Shown here in pieces: positions 16,996 through 26,184 of a DNA stretch of 64,000 nucleotides (positions are counted from its first letter, which is position 1; each line of letters opens with the position of its first letter). The position numbers and the translations under genes were made by a program. This stretch comes from Pusillimonas sp. TS35. Its GTDB lineage: Bacteria; Pseudomonadota; Gammaproteobacteria; Burkholderiales; Burkholderiaceae_B. The DNA is taken from contig NZ_WWER01000003.1 in NCBI RefSeq assembly GCF_009857885.1, positions 62,001 through 126,000 on the forward strand, given 5' to 3'. The notes beneath the pieces were generated by a model. The model made no database searches. It saw nothing but the letters and a program-made list of their open reading frames with translations, and was not told the DNA's origin.

Positions 16996-18195
16996 ATGAC
17001 TGCTTCTCTATTGATCAAGAACGTGCGCCCGATGGGCGGGGCCTCGACGGATATTCTGATTGAGAACGGCCGCATCAGCGCCATCGGCGCCGCGCTGCAA
17101 ACACCAGCGGGCACGCTGGTCGAAGACGGCGGCGGCCGGATCGCCTTGCCGGGGCTTGTCGACGCACACACGCACCTGGACAAGTCCCTGCTGGGCATGG
17201 ACTGGTACCGAAATGAAGTGGGCCCGGCCCTGATCGACAAGATCGAAAACGAACGCACAGCCAAAGCCGAACTCGGCATCGATCCGAAACGCCAGGCAAT
17301 ACGCCAATCCATTGCGTCCGTGGCGTATGGCACCAGCCACATCCGCAGCCACGTCGACGTCGATACGCTATATGGCCTGGCGGGCGTTGAAGGGGTAATG
17401 CAGGCGCGTGAAGCCTTGCGCGATATCGTCGACATCGAGCTGGTTGCCTTTCCGCAAAGCGGGCTGCTGCTGCGCGACGGGACGCTGGATATGATGGCGC
17501 GCGCCCTGGAAATGGGTGTTGAAGTCATAGGCGGCATCGATCCCTGCGGCATGGACCGTGATCCCAAGGGCCACCTGGACGCCCTGTTCGGCCTGGCCGA
17601 GCGTTTCGGCCGACCCCTCGACATCCACCTGCACGAAACGGGCGAGCTGGGCGCATTCTCCATGGAGCTGATCATTGAGCGCACACGGGCTCACGGCATG
17701 CAAGGCAAGGTCGCTGTCAGCCATGCGTTCTGCCTGGGCGCGCCCGACAGCGCCATGACCGAGCGCCTGATCGCCGCCCTCGCCGACCTGCACATCCACA
17801 TTCTTACCACTGGCCCTGCGGCGCGCCCCACGCCGCCGGTCGCGCGGCTGCGGGAGGCGGGCATCCTGGTCGGCGGCGGCAACGACGGCTTCCGCGACAC
17901 ATGGGGGCCTTACGGCAACGGCGACATGCTCGAGCGCGCGATGATGATAGGCCTGCGCAACAACTTCCGCCGCGACGATGAAGTAGAAATCGCACTGGAT
18001 GTCTGTACCCGCGGCGGTGCGCAAATCATGGCGCTGCCCGACTACGGCTTGCAGCCGGGCTGCCGGGCTGATCTGTTCCTCACTGAAGGCCGCACACTCT
18101 CCGAAGCCGTGGTGCTGCATGCACCGCGCGCGCTCGTGCTCAAGCGCGGGCGCGTAGTAGCCCGCGAGGGCCAAGCGCTCATGGAGACACCATGA
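16996..18195 (+). CDS. Cytosine deaminase-like amidohydrolase (CodA/AtzC family)
   Basis: A 399-residue member of the amidohydrolase superfamily close to cytosine deaminase and N-isopropylammelide hydrolase (AtzC). Metal ligands are visible: His58-Thr-His60 in LVDAHTHLDKS, His in DIHLHETGE, His in AVSHAFCLG and Asp in GGGNDGFRDTWGPYGNGDMLERAM, a stretch resembling CodA. It should hydrolyse an amino or ring amide bond of a pyrimidine, triazine or similar ring. The ATG at 16996 is 12 bases after AGGAAA; a TTG at 16987 is an alternative. Its position between the permease and ATPase genes of the transporter points to use of the imported compound. Its stop overlaps the next start by 4 bp. Confidence 0.87.
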   Translation: MTASLLIKNVRPMGGASTDILIENGRISAIGAALQTPAGTLVEDGGGRIALPGLVDAHTHLDKSLLGMDWYRNEVGPALIDKIENERTAKAELGIDPKRQAIRQSIASVAYGTSHIRSHVDVDTLYGLAGVEGVMQAREALRDIVDIELVAFPQSGLLLRDGTLDMMARALEMGVEVIGGIDPCGMDRDPKGHLDALFGLAERFGRPLDIHLHETGELGAFSMELIIERTRAHGMQGKVAVSHAFCLGAPDSAMTERLIAALADLHIHILTTGPAARPTPPVARLREAGILVGGGNDGFRDTWGPYGNGDMLERAMMIGLRNNFRRDDEVEIALDVCTRGGAQIMALPDYGLQPGCRADLFLTEGRTLSEAVVLHAPRALVLKRGRVVAREGQALMETP

Positions 18196-19709
18196 ATCAG
18201 TCGACCGACTCCCTGGCCACCCTTGCGCTGGGCCAACGCCCGGATGGGCCCACCCTGCTTCAGGCACAGTGGGTAATGGGGCACGAGAACGGCAAACACG
18301 TTCTGTACCGCAACGGCCAGCTCGTCTTCGACGAAGACCGCGTTACTTACGTCGGCCATCGCTACGCGGGCCACGCCGCGCGCCGCATCGACCTCGGCCC
18401 GGCGCTGGTGGGCCCCGGCTTTGTGGATCTGGACGCCTTATCCGATCTGGACACCACCGTGCTCGGCTATGACAACCAGCCAGCCTGGAAGAAAGGCCGG
18501 GTATGGCCCGAAACCTATGTGGCTAGCGGCCCCTACGAAATGTACACCGAGCAGCAGTTGGCATTCCAGAAGCGCTACGCCTTTGCGCAACTGCTCTGCA
18601 ACGGCATTACCACCGCAGCGCCCATCGCATCGCTGTTCTATCGCGAATGGGGAGAAACCCCGGAAGAATTCGCATTGGCCGCCGACATCGCCGCCGAGCT
18701 GGGTTTGCGCGTGTATCTGAGCCCGGCCTATCGCTCCGGCGGCGTGGTCGTGACAGCGGACGGCCGCATGCAGCCTCGCTTCGACGAGGCACGCGGCATG
18801 CGTGGGCTGCAGGATGCGCTTGCGTTCCATGAACACCATGACAACAGCCGCGGCGGCCTGGTGCGGACACTGCTGGCGCCCGACCGCATTGAAACCTGTA
18901 CCGCCAAACTTCTGCACGCCACGATGCGCGCCGCGCAGGAGCGCGACCTGCCTGTGCGCCTGCACATGGCGCAAGGTGCGATGGAGGAAGAGATCATGCA
19001 AGGGCTGCACGGCACAACCGCGCCCCGCTGGCTGCACAGCCTGGGCCTGCTGTCCGACCGCCTCATCGCGCCCCACGCAACCCGCGCCAAACCCGAAGAA
19101 CTTGAACTGTACCGGGATCACGGCGTGACCATCGTCCACTGCCCGCTGGTTTCGGCGCGCGGCGGCAGTGTGCTGCGCTCATTCCGCCTGTGTCGCGACA
19201 TGGGCATCAACATCGCCATGGGCACAGATACGGCGCCGCCCGACATGCTGGCCAACCTGGCCGCGGGCATGATGCTATGCCGCGTGGTGGAAGGCAGCGC
19301 CGATGCCTGCCGCGCCGAAGAATTCTATGACGCCGCCACCCTCGGCGGCGCCAAGGCGCTGCACCGCAACGATATCGGCCGACTTGCGCAGGGCTGCAAG
19401 GCCGACATTGCAGTATTCGATCTTGCCAGCATGCGCACCGGCCCCGCCATCGACCCGGTGCAAACCTTGATGATCAGCGGCCAGGGCTCGCTGGTCAGCG
19501 CCGTGTTCGTTGACGGCCGTCTCTCGATGCGAGACGGACAGGTGGCGGGGATGGACATGCACCAGGCGCAGCGCCAGGCGCAGGCACAGTTTGACGGCCT
19601 CATTCAGAAATACCCGGAGCGTACATATGGACATCCCACTGTTCAAGAAATTTTTTCCAGCAGTTACCGCATTTACGAACCCGGCGCACACGATGCACGC
19701 CGCGCCTGA
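18192..19709 (+). CDS. Amidohydrolase/chlorohydrolase family protein lacking the HxH metal motif
   Basis: A 505-residue protein of the SsnA/TrzN/AtzB-like amidohydrolase group. The later metal-site residues look intact: RLHMAQGAMEE, IAPHATRA and GTDTAPPDM. However, where the family has PGFVNAHTH, this protein reads PGFVDLDALSDLDT (around residues 75-88), so both N-terminal histidines are absent and an Asp stands at the first position. It may use a mononuclear metal bound differently, or be a separate subgroup. It overlaps the preceding hydrolase gene by 4 bp and the ATPase gene by 83 bp at the chosen ATPase start. It probably acts on the product of the first amidohydrolase or on the imported compound. 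Confidence 0.82.
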   Translation: MNQSTDSLATLALGQRPDGPTLLQAQWVMGHENGKHVLYRNGQLVFDEDRVTYVGHRYAGHAARRIDLGPALVGPGFVDLDALSDLDTTVLGYDNQPAWKKGRVWPETYVASGPYEMYTEQQLAFQKRYAFAQLLCNGITTAAPIASLFYREWGETPEEFALAADIAAELGLRVYLSPAYRSGGVVVTADGRMQPRFDEARGMRGLQDALAFHEHHDNSRGGLVRTLLAPDRIETCTAKLLHATMRAAQERDLPVRLHMAQGAMEEEIMQGLHGTTAPRWLHSLGLLSDRLIAPHATRAKPEELELYRDHGVTIVHCPLVSARGGSVLRSFRLCRDMGINIAMGTDTAPPDMLANLAAGMMLCRVVEGSADACRAEEFYDAATLGGAKALHRNDIGRLAQGCKADIAVFDLASMRTGPAIDPVQTLMISGQGSLVSAVFVDGRLSMRDGQVAGMDMHQAQRQAQAQFDGLIQKYPERTYGHPTVQEIFSSSYRIYEPGAHDARRA

Positions 19710-20721
19710 CGCACACCATAGCGACAAGCAGCACGCATCGCCGCCTCGTACGGACACCGTGCTGGAGGTACGCGATCTGCGGGTCGAGTTCCCAACCCGC
19801 TTTGGCGTGCTGAACGCGGTGTCCGACATCTCGTTTTCGATACGCCGTGGCGAGATCCTGGGCGTCGTAGGAGAATCGGGCGCCGGCAAATCCATGACCG
19901 GACAGGCCATCCTCGGCTTGCTGGAACCGCCGGGCCGTATCGCGCACGGCCAAATACTGCTTAACGGCGTCCGCATCGACAACCTCGCTGACCGCGAAAT
20001 GGAAAAGGTGCGCGGGCGGCGCATTGGCGCCATATTCCAGGACCCACTCACCAGCCTGAATCCGCTGTTTACCGTGGGTGAGCAGCTCGTAGAGACCATC
20101 TGCCTGCATCTTGGCCTGACGCGCGCCCAGGCGCGCACCCGCGCCATCGACCTGCTTCGCGAAGTGGGGATCCCAGCACCCGAAGAACGCATCGACCACC
20201 ATCCGCACCAGTTCTCGGGCGGTATGCGCCAACGTGTCGTGATCGCATTGGCGCTGTCAGCCGAGCCGGAACTGATCATCGCTGACGAACCCACGACGGC
20301 GCTGGACGTCTCGATCCAGGCGCAGATTACCGCGCTGCTGCGCCGCCTCTGTCGCGACCATGGCACCGCCATCATGCTGGTCACGCACGACCTGGGCGTG
20401 ATTGCCGAAACAGCGGATCGCGTCGCGGTGATGTACGCCGGCCGCATGGTCGAACTCGCCCCAGTGGAAACCGTCATACGCCAGGCGCGGCATCCGTACA
20501 CCTCGGGTTTGATGCAGTCCATCCCCGCGCTGGGCGCACGCGTGCCGCGTTTAACGCAGATCGACGGCGCCATGCCGCGACTGGATGCGATACCAGCGGG
20601 CTGCGCATTCAACCCGCGCTGCAAAGAGGCCGGATCGCGATGCCGCACTGAACGTCCCTCTTTGACCGATATCGACGCCTCCAGCGTCGCCTGCTGGCTT
20701 TATTCCAAAGGTGTGAATTGA
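19627..20721 (+). CDS. ABC transporter ATP-binding protein, DppD type
   Basis: A 364-residue ATPase. Walker A is GESGAGKS, the signature is FSGGMRQR, and Walker B is LIIADEPTTALDVS; the C-terminal extension CAFNPRCKEAGSRCRTERPSL holds the cysteine-rich region that binds an iron-sulphur cluster in DppD/OppD proteins. An in-frame upstream start would overlap the hydrolase gene by 200 bp; the ATG at 19627 has GGAG 8 bases before it, and an ATG at 19693 gives the shortest overlap. It powers uptake with the DppF-type partner. The ORF overlaps the next gene start (TGATG). Confidence 0.9.
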   Translation: MDIPLFKKFFPAVTAFTNPAHTMHAAPDAHHSDKQHASPPRTDTVLEVRDLRVEFPTRFGVLNAVSDISFSIRRGEILGVVGESGAGKSMTGQAILGLLEPPGRIAHGQILLNGVRIDNLADREMEKVRGRRIGAIFQDPLTSLNPLFTVGEQLVETICLHLGLTRAQARTRAIDLLREVGIPAPEERIDHHPHQFSGGMRQRVVIALALSAEPELIIADEPTTALDVSIQAQITALLRRLCRDHGTAIMLVTHDLGVIAETADRVAVMYAGRMVELAPVETVIRQARHPYTSGLMQSIPALGARVPRLTQIDGAMPRLDAIPAGCAFNPRCKEAGSRCRTERPSLTDIDASSVACWLYSKGVN

Positions 20722-21713
20722 TGATGCAGCAACCCACCGTATCCCCATCGCCGGCGGTGTATCCGCCTCCCGCCTTGAAGGTAAGCAGCGTGAGCCGTAT
20801 TTTCGACGTCTCGCCGCCGCTGCTCAACCGAATTGTCGAGCGCAAGCCGCGCAGGCTGCTGACCGCGGTGGACGACGTGTCGTTCGAGGTGCCCGCCGGC
20901 GGCTGCCTGAGCCTCGTGGGTGAATCGGGCTGCGGCAAGTCCACCCTGGCAAGGCTGGTCGTAGGGCTTTTCCCGCCATCATCCGGCGACATCCGCTTCA
21001 GTGCGGACGACACAGGCAAGCCGTTGTCGATTCAGATGATTTTCCAGGATCCGCACGCCAGTCTCAATCCGCGCTGGCGCATCGCCGATATTATCGCGGA
21101 GCCCATCCGCGAACTGAAGCTGCGCAGCAGCGAAACCCAGGTGCGTGAACGTGTGGCGGAACTCCTGACCACCGTAGGCCTCACCGCCAGCGACGGTCGC
21201 AAGTTTCCGCATGAGTTCTCGGGCGGCCAACGCCAGCGCATCTCGATCGCGCGCGCCCTGGCCGCCGAGCCGGCATTTCTGGTATGCGACGAGCCGACTT
21301 CAGCGCTGGACGTATCGGTTCAAGCGCAGATCCTGAATCTGATGCGCGATCTGCAAGACCGGCTCAAACTAACGTATCTGTTCATCAGCCACGACCTGAG
21401 CGTCGTGCGCCATATGTCGGATCGAATCGCTGTCATGTACCTGGGCCGCATCGTCGAAGAAGGCCCTACCGAGGCGCTATTCAGCCAACCGCGCCACCCG
21501 TACACCAGGCTGCTGCTCGACACGATCCCCAATCTTGCGGCGCCGAACCGCACCCGCGAAGCGAGCACAGGCGAAATACCCAACCCGATCAACGCCCCCT
21601 CGGGATGCAGCTTCCACCCTCGCTGCCCACTGGCGACGGCACGCTGCAAGCGTGAACGCCCCGTGATGCGGGAAATCGCGCCCGGCGTGCGTACGGCCTG
21701 CCACGAGGCCTAA
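20721..21713 (+). CDS. ABC transporter ATP-binding protein, DppF type
   Basis: A 330-residue ATPase. Walker A is GESGCGKS, the signature is FSGGQRQRISIARALAAEP, and Walker B is FLVCDEPTSALDVS. The C-terminal CSFHPRCPLATARCKRERP is the OppF/DppF cysteine motif. It is translationally coupled to the DppD-type gene through a shared TGATG and completes the seven-gene operon. Its end overlaps the convergent nudC stop by 4 bp, so no terminator space exists between them. Confidence 0.94.
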   Translation: MMQQPTVSPSPAVYPPPALKVSSVSRIFDVSPPLLNRIVERKPRRLLTAVDDVSFEVPAGGCLSLVGESGCGKSTLARLVVGLFPPSSGDIRFSADDTGKPLSIQMIFQDPHASLNPRWRIADIIAEPIRELKLRSSETQVRERVAELLTTVGLTASDGRKFPHEFSGGQRQRISIARALAAEPAFLVCDEPTSALDVSVQAQILNLMRDLQDRLKLTYLFISHDLSVVRHMSDRIAVMYLGRIVEEGPTEALFSQPRHPYTRLLLDTIPNLAAPNRTREASTGEIPNPINAPSGCSFHPRCPLATARCKRERPVMREIAPGVRTACHEA

Positions 21714-22519
21714 CCGGCCTTGGCGCCGGGCGGCAGGTTGGATCGCACCAGCCTGCCGGCAATCGATTCCGTCATGGGTATATCGGGGATGACGTCATCC
21801 GGGCCGAACCAGCGTGCGTCGGCAATTTCATCTTCCTGGATGCGCAGTTCGCCCCCCGCGTACTCGGCGGTATAAGCCACCATCAGCGAATGGGGAAACG
21901 GCCAGGACTGGCTGCCGAAATAGCGTAGATCAGCGACCTTCAGGCCAACTTCTTCGAGCACTTCGCGGTGAATGGCTTCTTCGAGGTTTTCACCCGCCTC
22001 GACAAACCCAGCCAAGGCGGTATAGCGCGCAGTGGCATAGGTGGCATGGCGCGCCAGCAGGATGTGGTCGCCGCGCCGGATCAGCACCATCATCGCCGGT
22101 GAAATGCGGGGGTAGGCCGAGAAGCCACAGTTGGGACAATGGAAACACAATTCTTTGCCAGACTTTTGCATAGGCGTGGCGCACACGCCGCAATAGCGAT
22201 GCGTGCGCACCCATTCCGACACCTGAAAAGCTCGGCTGGCCAAGGCGGCCGTCTGGCCCAGTTCGGACAGCAGCGCCCTGAGCTTGCGGAAGGCATAGCC
22301 GGCCGGCGCCTGGGCATCGCGCCGCACGTGGCAGGTGAGATGGTCAGGCCCGCCATTCAGCCACACTGGTTGAAGATCCATCGCGCCAGCCAGCGCGCAG
22401 GCTGCCGCGTCTGGCAGCGCCAGCCTACAGTCTGCCCTGCTTGCCTCATCGCCCGCCACCCCGTTTGCCGGCATGCCGTCGCGCACCAACAGTTCATCGC
22501 CTCGAAATACGAAATTCAC
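21710..22519 (-). CDS. nudC: NAD(+) diphosphatase NudC
   Basis: A 269-residue Nudix hydrolase that cleaves NADH or NAD-capped RNA 5' ends to NMNH plus AMP. A C4 zinc ribbon (CGVCATP...CFHCPNCG) precedes the Nudix box GFVEAGENLEEAIHREVLEEVGL, the NudC-specific order, with the characteristic SQPWPF-like segment GSQSWPFPHSLMVAYTAEY after it. Length fits the family. It lies 91 bp downstream of the histidine kinase on the same strand and may be a late part of that transcript or independent. Confidence 0.93.
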   Translation of the reverse strand: MNFVFRGDELLVRDGMPANGVAGDEASRADCRLALPDAAACALAGAMDLQPVWLNGGPDHLTCHVRRDAQAPAGYAFRKLRALLSELGQTAALASRAFQVSEWVRTHRYCGVCATPMQKSGKELCFHCPNCGFSAYPRISPAMMVLIRRGDHILLARHATYATARYTALAGFVEAGENLEEAIHREVLEEVGLKVADLRYFGSQSWPFPHSLMVAYTAEYAGGELRIQEDEIADARWFGPDDVIPDIPMTESIAGRLVRSNLPPGAKAG

Positions 22520-22610
22520 GCTACACCCTTATGTTGATTGCCCGCATGGCGGCACACCGCGCACCGGGGCTGCGGCAAACATCCGGGTACGCAGCCCAGC
22601 GGCACCGCCC

Positions 22611-23897
22611 TTATACCGCTGCCTGCGCCGCGCACAGGGTATACACACGTATCAACGTCCCGCCCTCAGCGCCACGCCCAACTTCCAGCCGCCAACCCAG
22701 ACGTTCGCACGTCAGCGTAACAATATACAACCCAAGGCCGCTCAGCGCGGTGCCGTCCGAGGACAGGCGCTTCTCGCCGCGTAAAATGGCCTGCTGCTCG
22801 GCGCCAAGCCCGCCGCCCTCGTCGCCCACTTCGATCAGCCCCGGCGCCAGAACAACATGTACAGATTGCTGCGTATGCTGCAAAGCGTTCTGGATCAGAT
22901 TTCGCAACAACATCGTGACCAGCGTCGGATCAGCTTGGGCAACCGCGGTACCGCGCACTGCCAGCATCACGCGCTCACCGGCAGCGTGGCTGACGGCGAG
23001 ATCGTCGATCACCTGGCGCGCGACCTCGCCCATGTCGATATGCTGAAGCGTTGTCGTGCCGCCATCGCGCCGCGCCAGCTTCAGCAGCACATCGACGTTG
23101 GCGCGCATCTCATCGCAGGCTCGCCGCATTCTCGCCAGCGTGGTTCTGTCATTCGCGTTCAGTTGACCGCGCGCTTCAATAATATCCAGCGCGCCGGACA
23201 TCACGGCAATCGGTGTGCGCAGCTCATGGCTTGCCAGGCCCAGCAGCGATTGCTCCCGTTTGACGTACGATTCGAGCTCATCAAGAAAACGATTGAACGT
23301 CGTGGCGATGGTATGCAATTCGGCTTCAGCGTAGTCTTCATTGATGCGCGGCATATTGGCGCCCACAGGCACCCGGCTGATATGCTGGGCCAATAGCCTG
23401 AGCGGCATCACGATGCGCCTGGCCCCCAGCAGCGCCAGCAGCAAGCTCAAGGCCACAATCACAAGGGTCATGATTACCAGCGCGATCTGAAACAGTGTCT
23501 CCCGGTCTTCAAAGTGGGTGATGTTCTTGGCCATATAAAGGATGCCGGCGCCCATCACTTGCACATTGACGATATACGTGCGGCCTTCGAAAACCAGCTC
23601 TTTGGAAAAGTCTTTTGCAGGCAGACCGCGCAGCACTGCAGGCATGGCGGCAGGCCTGTCGTGCCCCTTGGGTATATAGACAATGGCAATATCCTGGGTG
23701 TCCCACACCAGCATCTCGTCGGGAGGACGATTTTGCAGGATGAAGTCGCGTTCCTCGCTGTATTCGATCCGCATCATCGTCTCTTCGAGATCTTCATTGA
23801 CCAGCAACACTGTGACCACCATGGCGCCCATGCTCAGCAGGCTCACCGCCAAGATGGCGCGATACATGCGCCGCGCGATGGATTTCAGCTTGCTCAT
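22611..23897 (-). CDS. Sensor histidine kinase
   Basis: A 428-residue membrane histidine kinase. Two membrane segments (about residues 12-33 and 135-158) flank a periplasmic sensor of about 100 residues, followed by a HAMP-like linker, a dimerisation domain with His224 in LASHELRTPIAVMSG, and an ATPase with N box LIQNALQH and G boxes VGDEGGGLG and ALSGLGLYIV. It overlaps the response regulator by 4 bp. It is the last gene of a four-gene unit that starts with two lipid-linked glycosyltransferases, so it may sense membrane or cation stress and control lipid A modification, like PmrB. That role is inference. Confidence 0.92.
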   Translation of the reverse strand: MSKLKSIARRMYRAILAVSLLSMGAMVVTVLLVNEDLEETMMRIEYSEERDFILQNRPPDEMLVWDTQDIAIVYIPKGHDRPAAMPAVLRGLPAKDFSKELVFEGRTYIVNVQVMGAGILYMAKNITHFEDRETLFQIALVIMTLVIVALSLLLALLGARRIVMPLRLLAQHISRVPVGANMPRINEDYAEAELHTIATTFNRFLDELESYVKREQSLLGLASHELRTPIAVMSGALDIIEARGQLNANDRTTLARMRRACDEMRANVDVLLKLARRDGGTTTLQHIDMGEVARQVIDDLAVSHAAGERVMLAVRGTAVAQADPTLVTMLLRNLIQNALQHTQQSVHVVLAPGLIEVGDEGGGLGAEQQAILRGEKRLSSDGTALSGLGLYIVTLTCERLGWRLEVGRGAEGGTLIRVYTLCAAQAAV

Positions 23898-24601
23898 GTG
23901 TGATCGGGCGCGAGCAACCGATAGCCGCGCCCGTGCAGGGTCTTGATCATGGGAACATGAAAGGTGTCCTGCAACAGTTTACGCAACGAATACACATGCG
24001 TGCGTAATGTATTCATATCGACTTCCCGCTCGCCCCAAACGCGCTCCTGTATCTGCTGATACGAAAGAAAGCCTGGATAGGCCTTGATCAACTCCTCGAA
24101 GATGCGCGCCGCGGTGCCCGTGAGCTCGAGCGCGGTGCCATCGGCGGCATGCACTGTAAATGTGCCCGGATCATAGCTGACGCCCGGCGCCTGTATCGTG
24201 GGCGTACGCGCAAAGCCCGCCTTGCGCCGATAAAGCGCATCCACACGCAGCTGCAATTCACGCAGATTGAAAGGTTTGACCAGGTAATCGTCGGCGCCCA
24301 CCTGAAAGCCCTGCTCCTTGTCGCTCAACTGATCTTTGGACGTCATGATGATGACTGGGGTCGTACAGTGCAGGTCGGCGCGCAAACGGCGGCAAATCTC
24401 GAAGCCCGAAATACCCGGCAGCATGACGTCCATGACGATCACGTCGTATTCATTGATCGCCGCCAGGTGCATGGCCGTCATGCCATCGCTGGCAAAATCG
24501 AGCACATAGCGTTCGCTGTCGAAAAACTCGAGCAGGTTGGCGGCCAGGCCTGCGTGGTCTTCGACAACCAACATGCGCACGTTATGTGAGGACGGTATCA
24601 T
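23894..24601 (-). CDS. OmpR-family response regulator
   Basis: A 235-residue regulator with an N-terminal receiver (acidic pocket Glu14-Asp15, phospho-acceptor Asp58 in VIVMDVMLPG, Thr87, Lys109 in LVKPFN) and a C-terminal winged helix of the OmpR type (ELIKAYPGFLSYQQIQERVWGEREVDMNTLRTHVYSLRKLLQ). It is phosphorylated by the kinase encoded just downstream; the two genes overlap. It in turn overlaps the end of the ArnT-like gene through ATGA, an unusual order with regulators placed after their presumed targets. Confidence 0.94.
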   Translation of the reverse strand: MIPSSHNVRMLVVEDHAGLAANLLEFFDSERYVLDFASDGMTAMHLAAINEYDVIVMDVMLPGISGFEICRRLRADLHCTTPVIIMTSKDQLSDKEQGFQVGADDYLVKPFNLRELQLRVDALYRRKAGFARTPTIQAPGVSYDPGTFTVHAADGTALELTGTAARIFEELIKAYPGFLSYQQIQERVWGEREVDMNTLRTHVYSLRKLLQDTFHVPMIKTLHGRGYRLLAPDHT

Positions 24602-26184
24602 TGTCGGGGTTGGTCTCCGGTGCCCGGGGGGGCCTTCACGCCTTCGAAGCGGGCCAGCGCCCGCGGTGCGTGGTTGTTATCTATTTTAATCAACACATAG
24701 CGCTTGTTCTGATACAGCGGCGCGAGGGGGTGGCCCAGCATCCGGGCCACTTGCGCCTCATTGTCCTTCGATACAGCCAGAAAACAGGCCTCCGTGCATG
24801 CCGAATGAGCCGCCAGGGCCGCGGCTGTCACAGCGCCGGCCTTGCCCGCGGAGTAAAACGTTGCCGAGAAAGGCGTTTTGCCAAGATACACCAAAGGGGT
24901 GCCGGGCTGATTCTGGCCTGCCACGAAACGCACCAGGTTACGCTCAGACTTGAGGGTGTTGGGCTCCAGCGCGCTCCACACACTCCATACCAGCACCACC
25001 GCCGGCACCAACGCCGCCAACAAAACGGCGCGAGATGCCATTCGCGGAAACACAGGGCTGGCCGCCTGTATCAGCATGGCCGCCAGGATGCTGAAAGCCG
25101 CCAGCGCCGGCAGTACATAGGTCCAGAGTATGTTTGCCGACAGGGTAAAAAAGATCGGGGTGAATACGGCCCATGCCAGCCAGTAGCCTGCGAGCGGGTC
25201 GGCGGCGACGCGAGAAACCGCCGTACGGACGCGGTGGCTGAATGGCGCTGCCGCCAGCGTAGCCACCACCAGTACCCCCCACGGGAAGGATGCCTGGAGC
25301 CAGTACACCCAGATCATGCCAAAGCGCTCCCGGTGCGCAGAACCATATAAGTCGCCCGCCCAGCCGGGATCAAGAAAGCGTCGGATATGCTCGCCGACAA
25401 TGAAGTAATCCAGAAAACCGGGTGTTTTCAGCTCGGCCAGGATATACCACGGTACGCTGATCAACAGCATCAACAAAAGACCGCCAGCCCATGGCAGGCG
25501 CCTGGCCGCTCCCGCTCGTCGGCGATGCAACACCAGCCATGCCGCCACCGGCGTGGCAATCAAGACCGCCGCAAGCGGGCCTTTGGCAAGCAGGCCAATC
25601 GCCAGACCCAGAAAAAAGCCGTAGCGCCAGTACCAGGGTGCGGGCTCGCCGGGGACCGCATAGCACTGCGCCGCCACCCACTCAGGGCCGGCAGCGATGC
25701 GACTGGGCACTGCCTGGCTCGCCACGACAACCGCAAACGATATCATCGACAATGTCGTGCCCAGCGCCAGAAAAGGGTCAGTGAGAACCGCGCCAGAGCT
25801 GATATAGACCAACGCGCCGCTTGCATAGACAATCACCGACCACAGCGCCAGCCGTGAGCCGCGCAGGCGCCGCAAGCCCGCATACAATGTGGCTACACTG
25901 GCAAGCATGCATAGCCACGACGGCAGCCGTACGGTGAACTCACCCACGCCCAGCAGCCGCATAGACGCCGCCTCGGCCCAGAACGACAGCGGCGGCTTAC
26001 CCCAGAAAGGCACGCCAGGGCTGAACCATGGGGTGATCCAGTCACCCGTTACTGCCATCACCCGCGCGATCTCCGCGTAGCGAGGTTCGCTCGTATCCGA
26101 AAGCGGCAATATCGCCATAGAAAGCAAAGGCAGCAGCAGGACGGCCGCCGCAATCCACCAGGCTCGTTCGCTATTACGCTGCAT
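24598..26184 (-). CDS. ArnT-like lipid-linked sugar glycosyltransferase (GT83)
   Basis: A 528-residue polytopic membrane glycosyltransferase. About a dozen helices follow the opening segment, and the first periplasmic loop carries SDTSEPRYAEIARVMAVTGDWITPWF, which matches the D-E catalytic loop of ArnT/PMT enzymes. These transfer a sugar from an undecaprenyl-phosphate donor to lipid A phosphates. With the GT2 enzyme upstream it resembles Bordetella LgmB, which attaches glucosamine to lipid A. AGGAGG stands 7 bases before the chosen ATG. It overlaps the GT2 stop by 11 bp and the regulator start by 4 bp. Confidence 0.88.
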   Translation of the reverse strand: MQRNSERAWWIAAAVLLLPLLSMAILPLSDTSEPRYAEIARVMAVTGDWITPWFSPGVPFWGKPPLSFWAEAASMRLLGVGEFTVRLPSWLCMLASVATLYAGLRRLRGSRLALWSVIVYASGALVYISSGAVLTDPFLALGTTLSMISFAVVVASQAVPSRIAAGPEWVAAQCYAVPGEPAPWYWRYGFFLGLAIGLLAKGPLAAVLIATPVAAWLVLHRRRAGAARRLPWAGGLLLMLLISVPWYILAELKTPGFLDYFIVGEHIRRFLDPGWAGDLYGSAHRERFGMIWVYWLQASFPWGVLVVATLAAAPFSHRVRTAVSRVAADPLAGYWLAWAVFTPIFFTLSANILWTYVLPALAAFSILAAMLIQAASPVFPRMASRAVLLAALVPAVVLVWSVWSALEPNTLKSERNLVRFVAGQNQPGTPLVYLGKTPFSATFYSAGKAGAVTAAALAAHSACTEACFLAVSKDNEAQVARMLGHPLAPLYQNKRYVLIKIDNNHAPRALARFEGVKAPPGTGDQPRQ

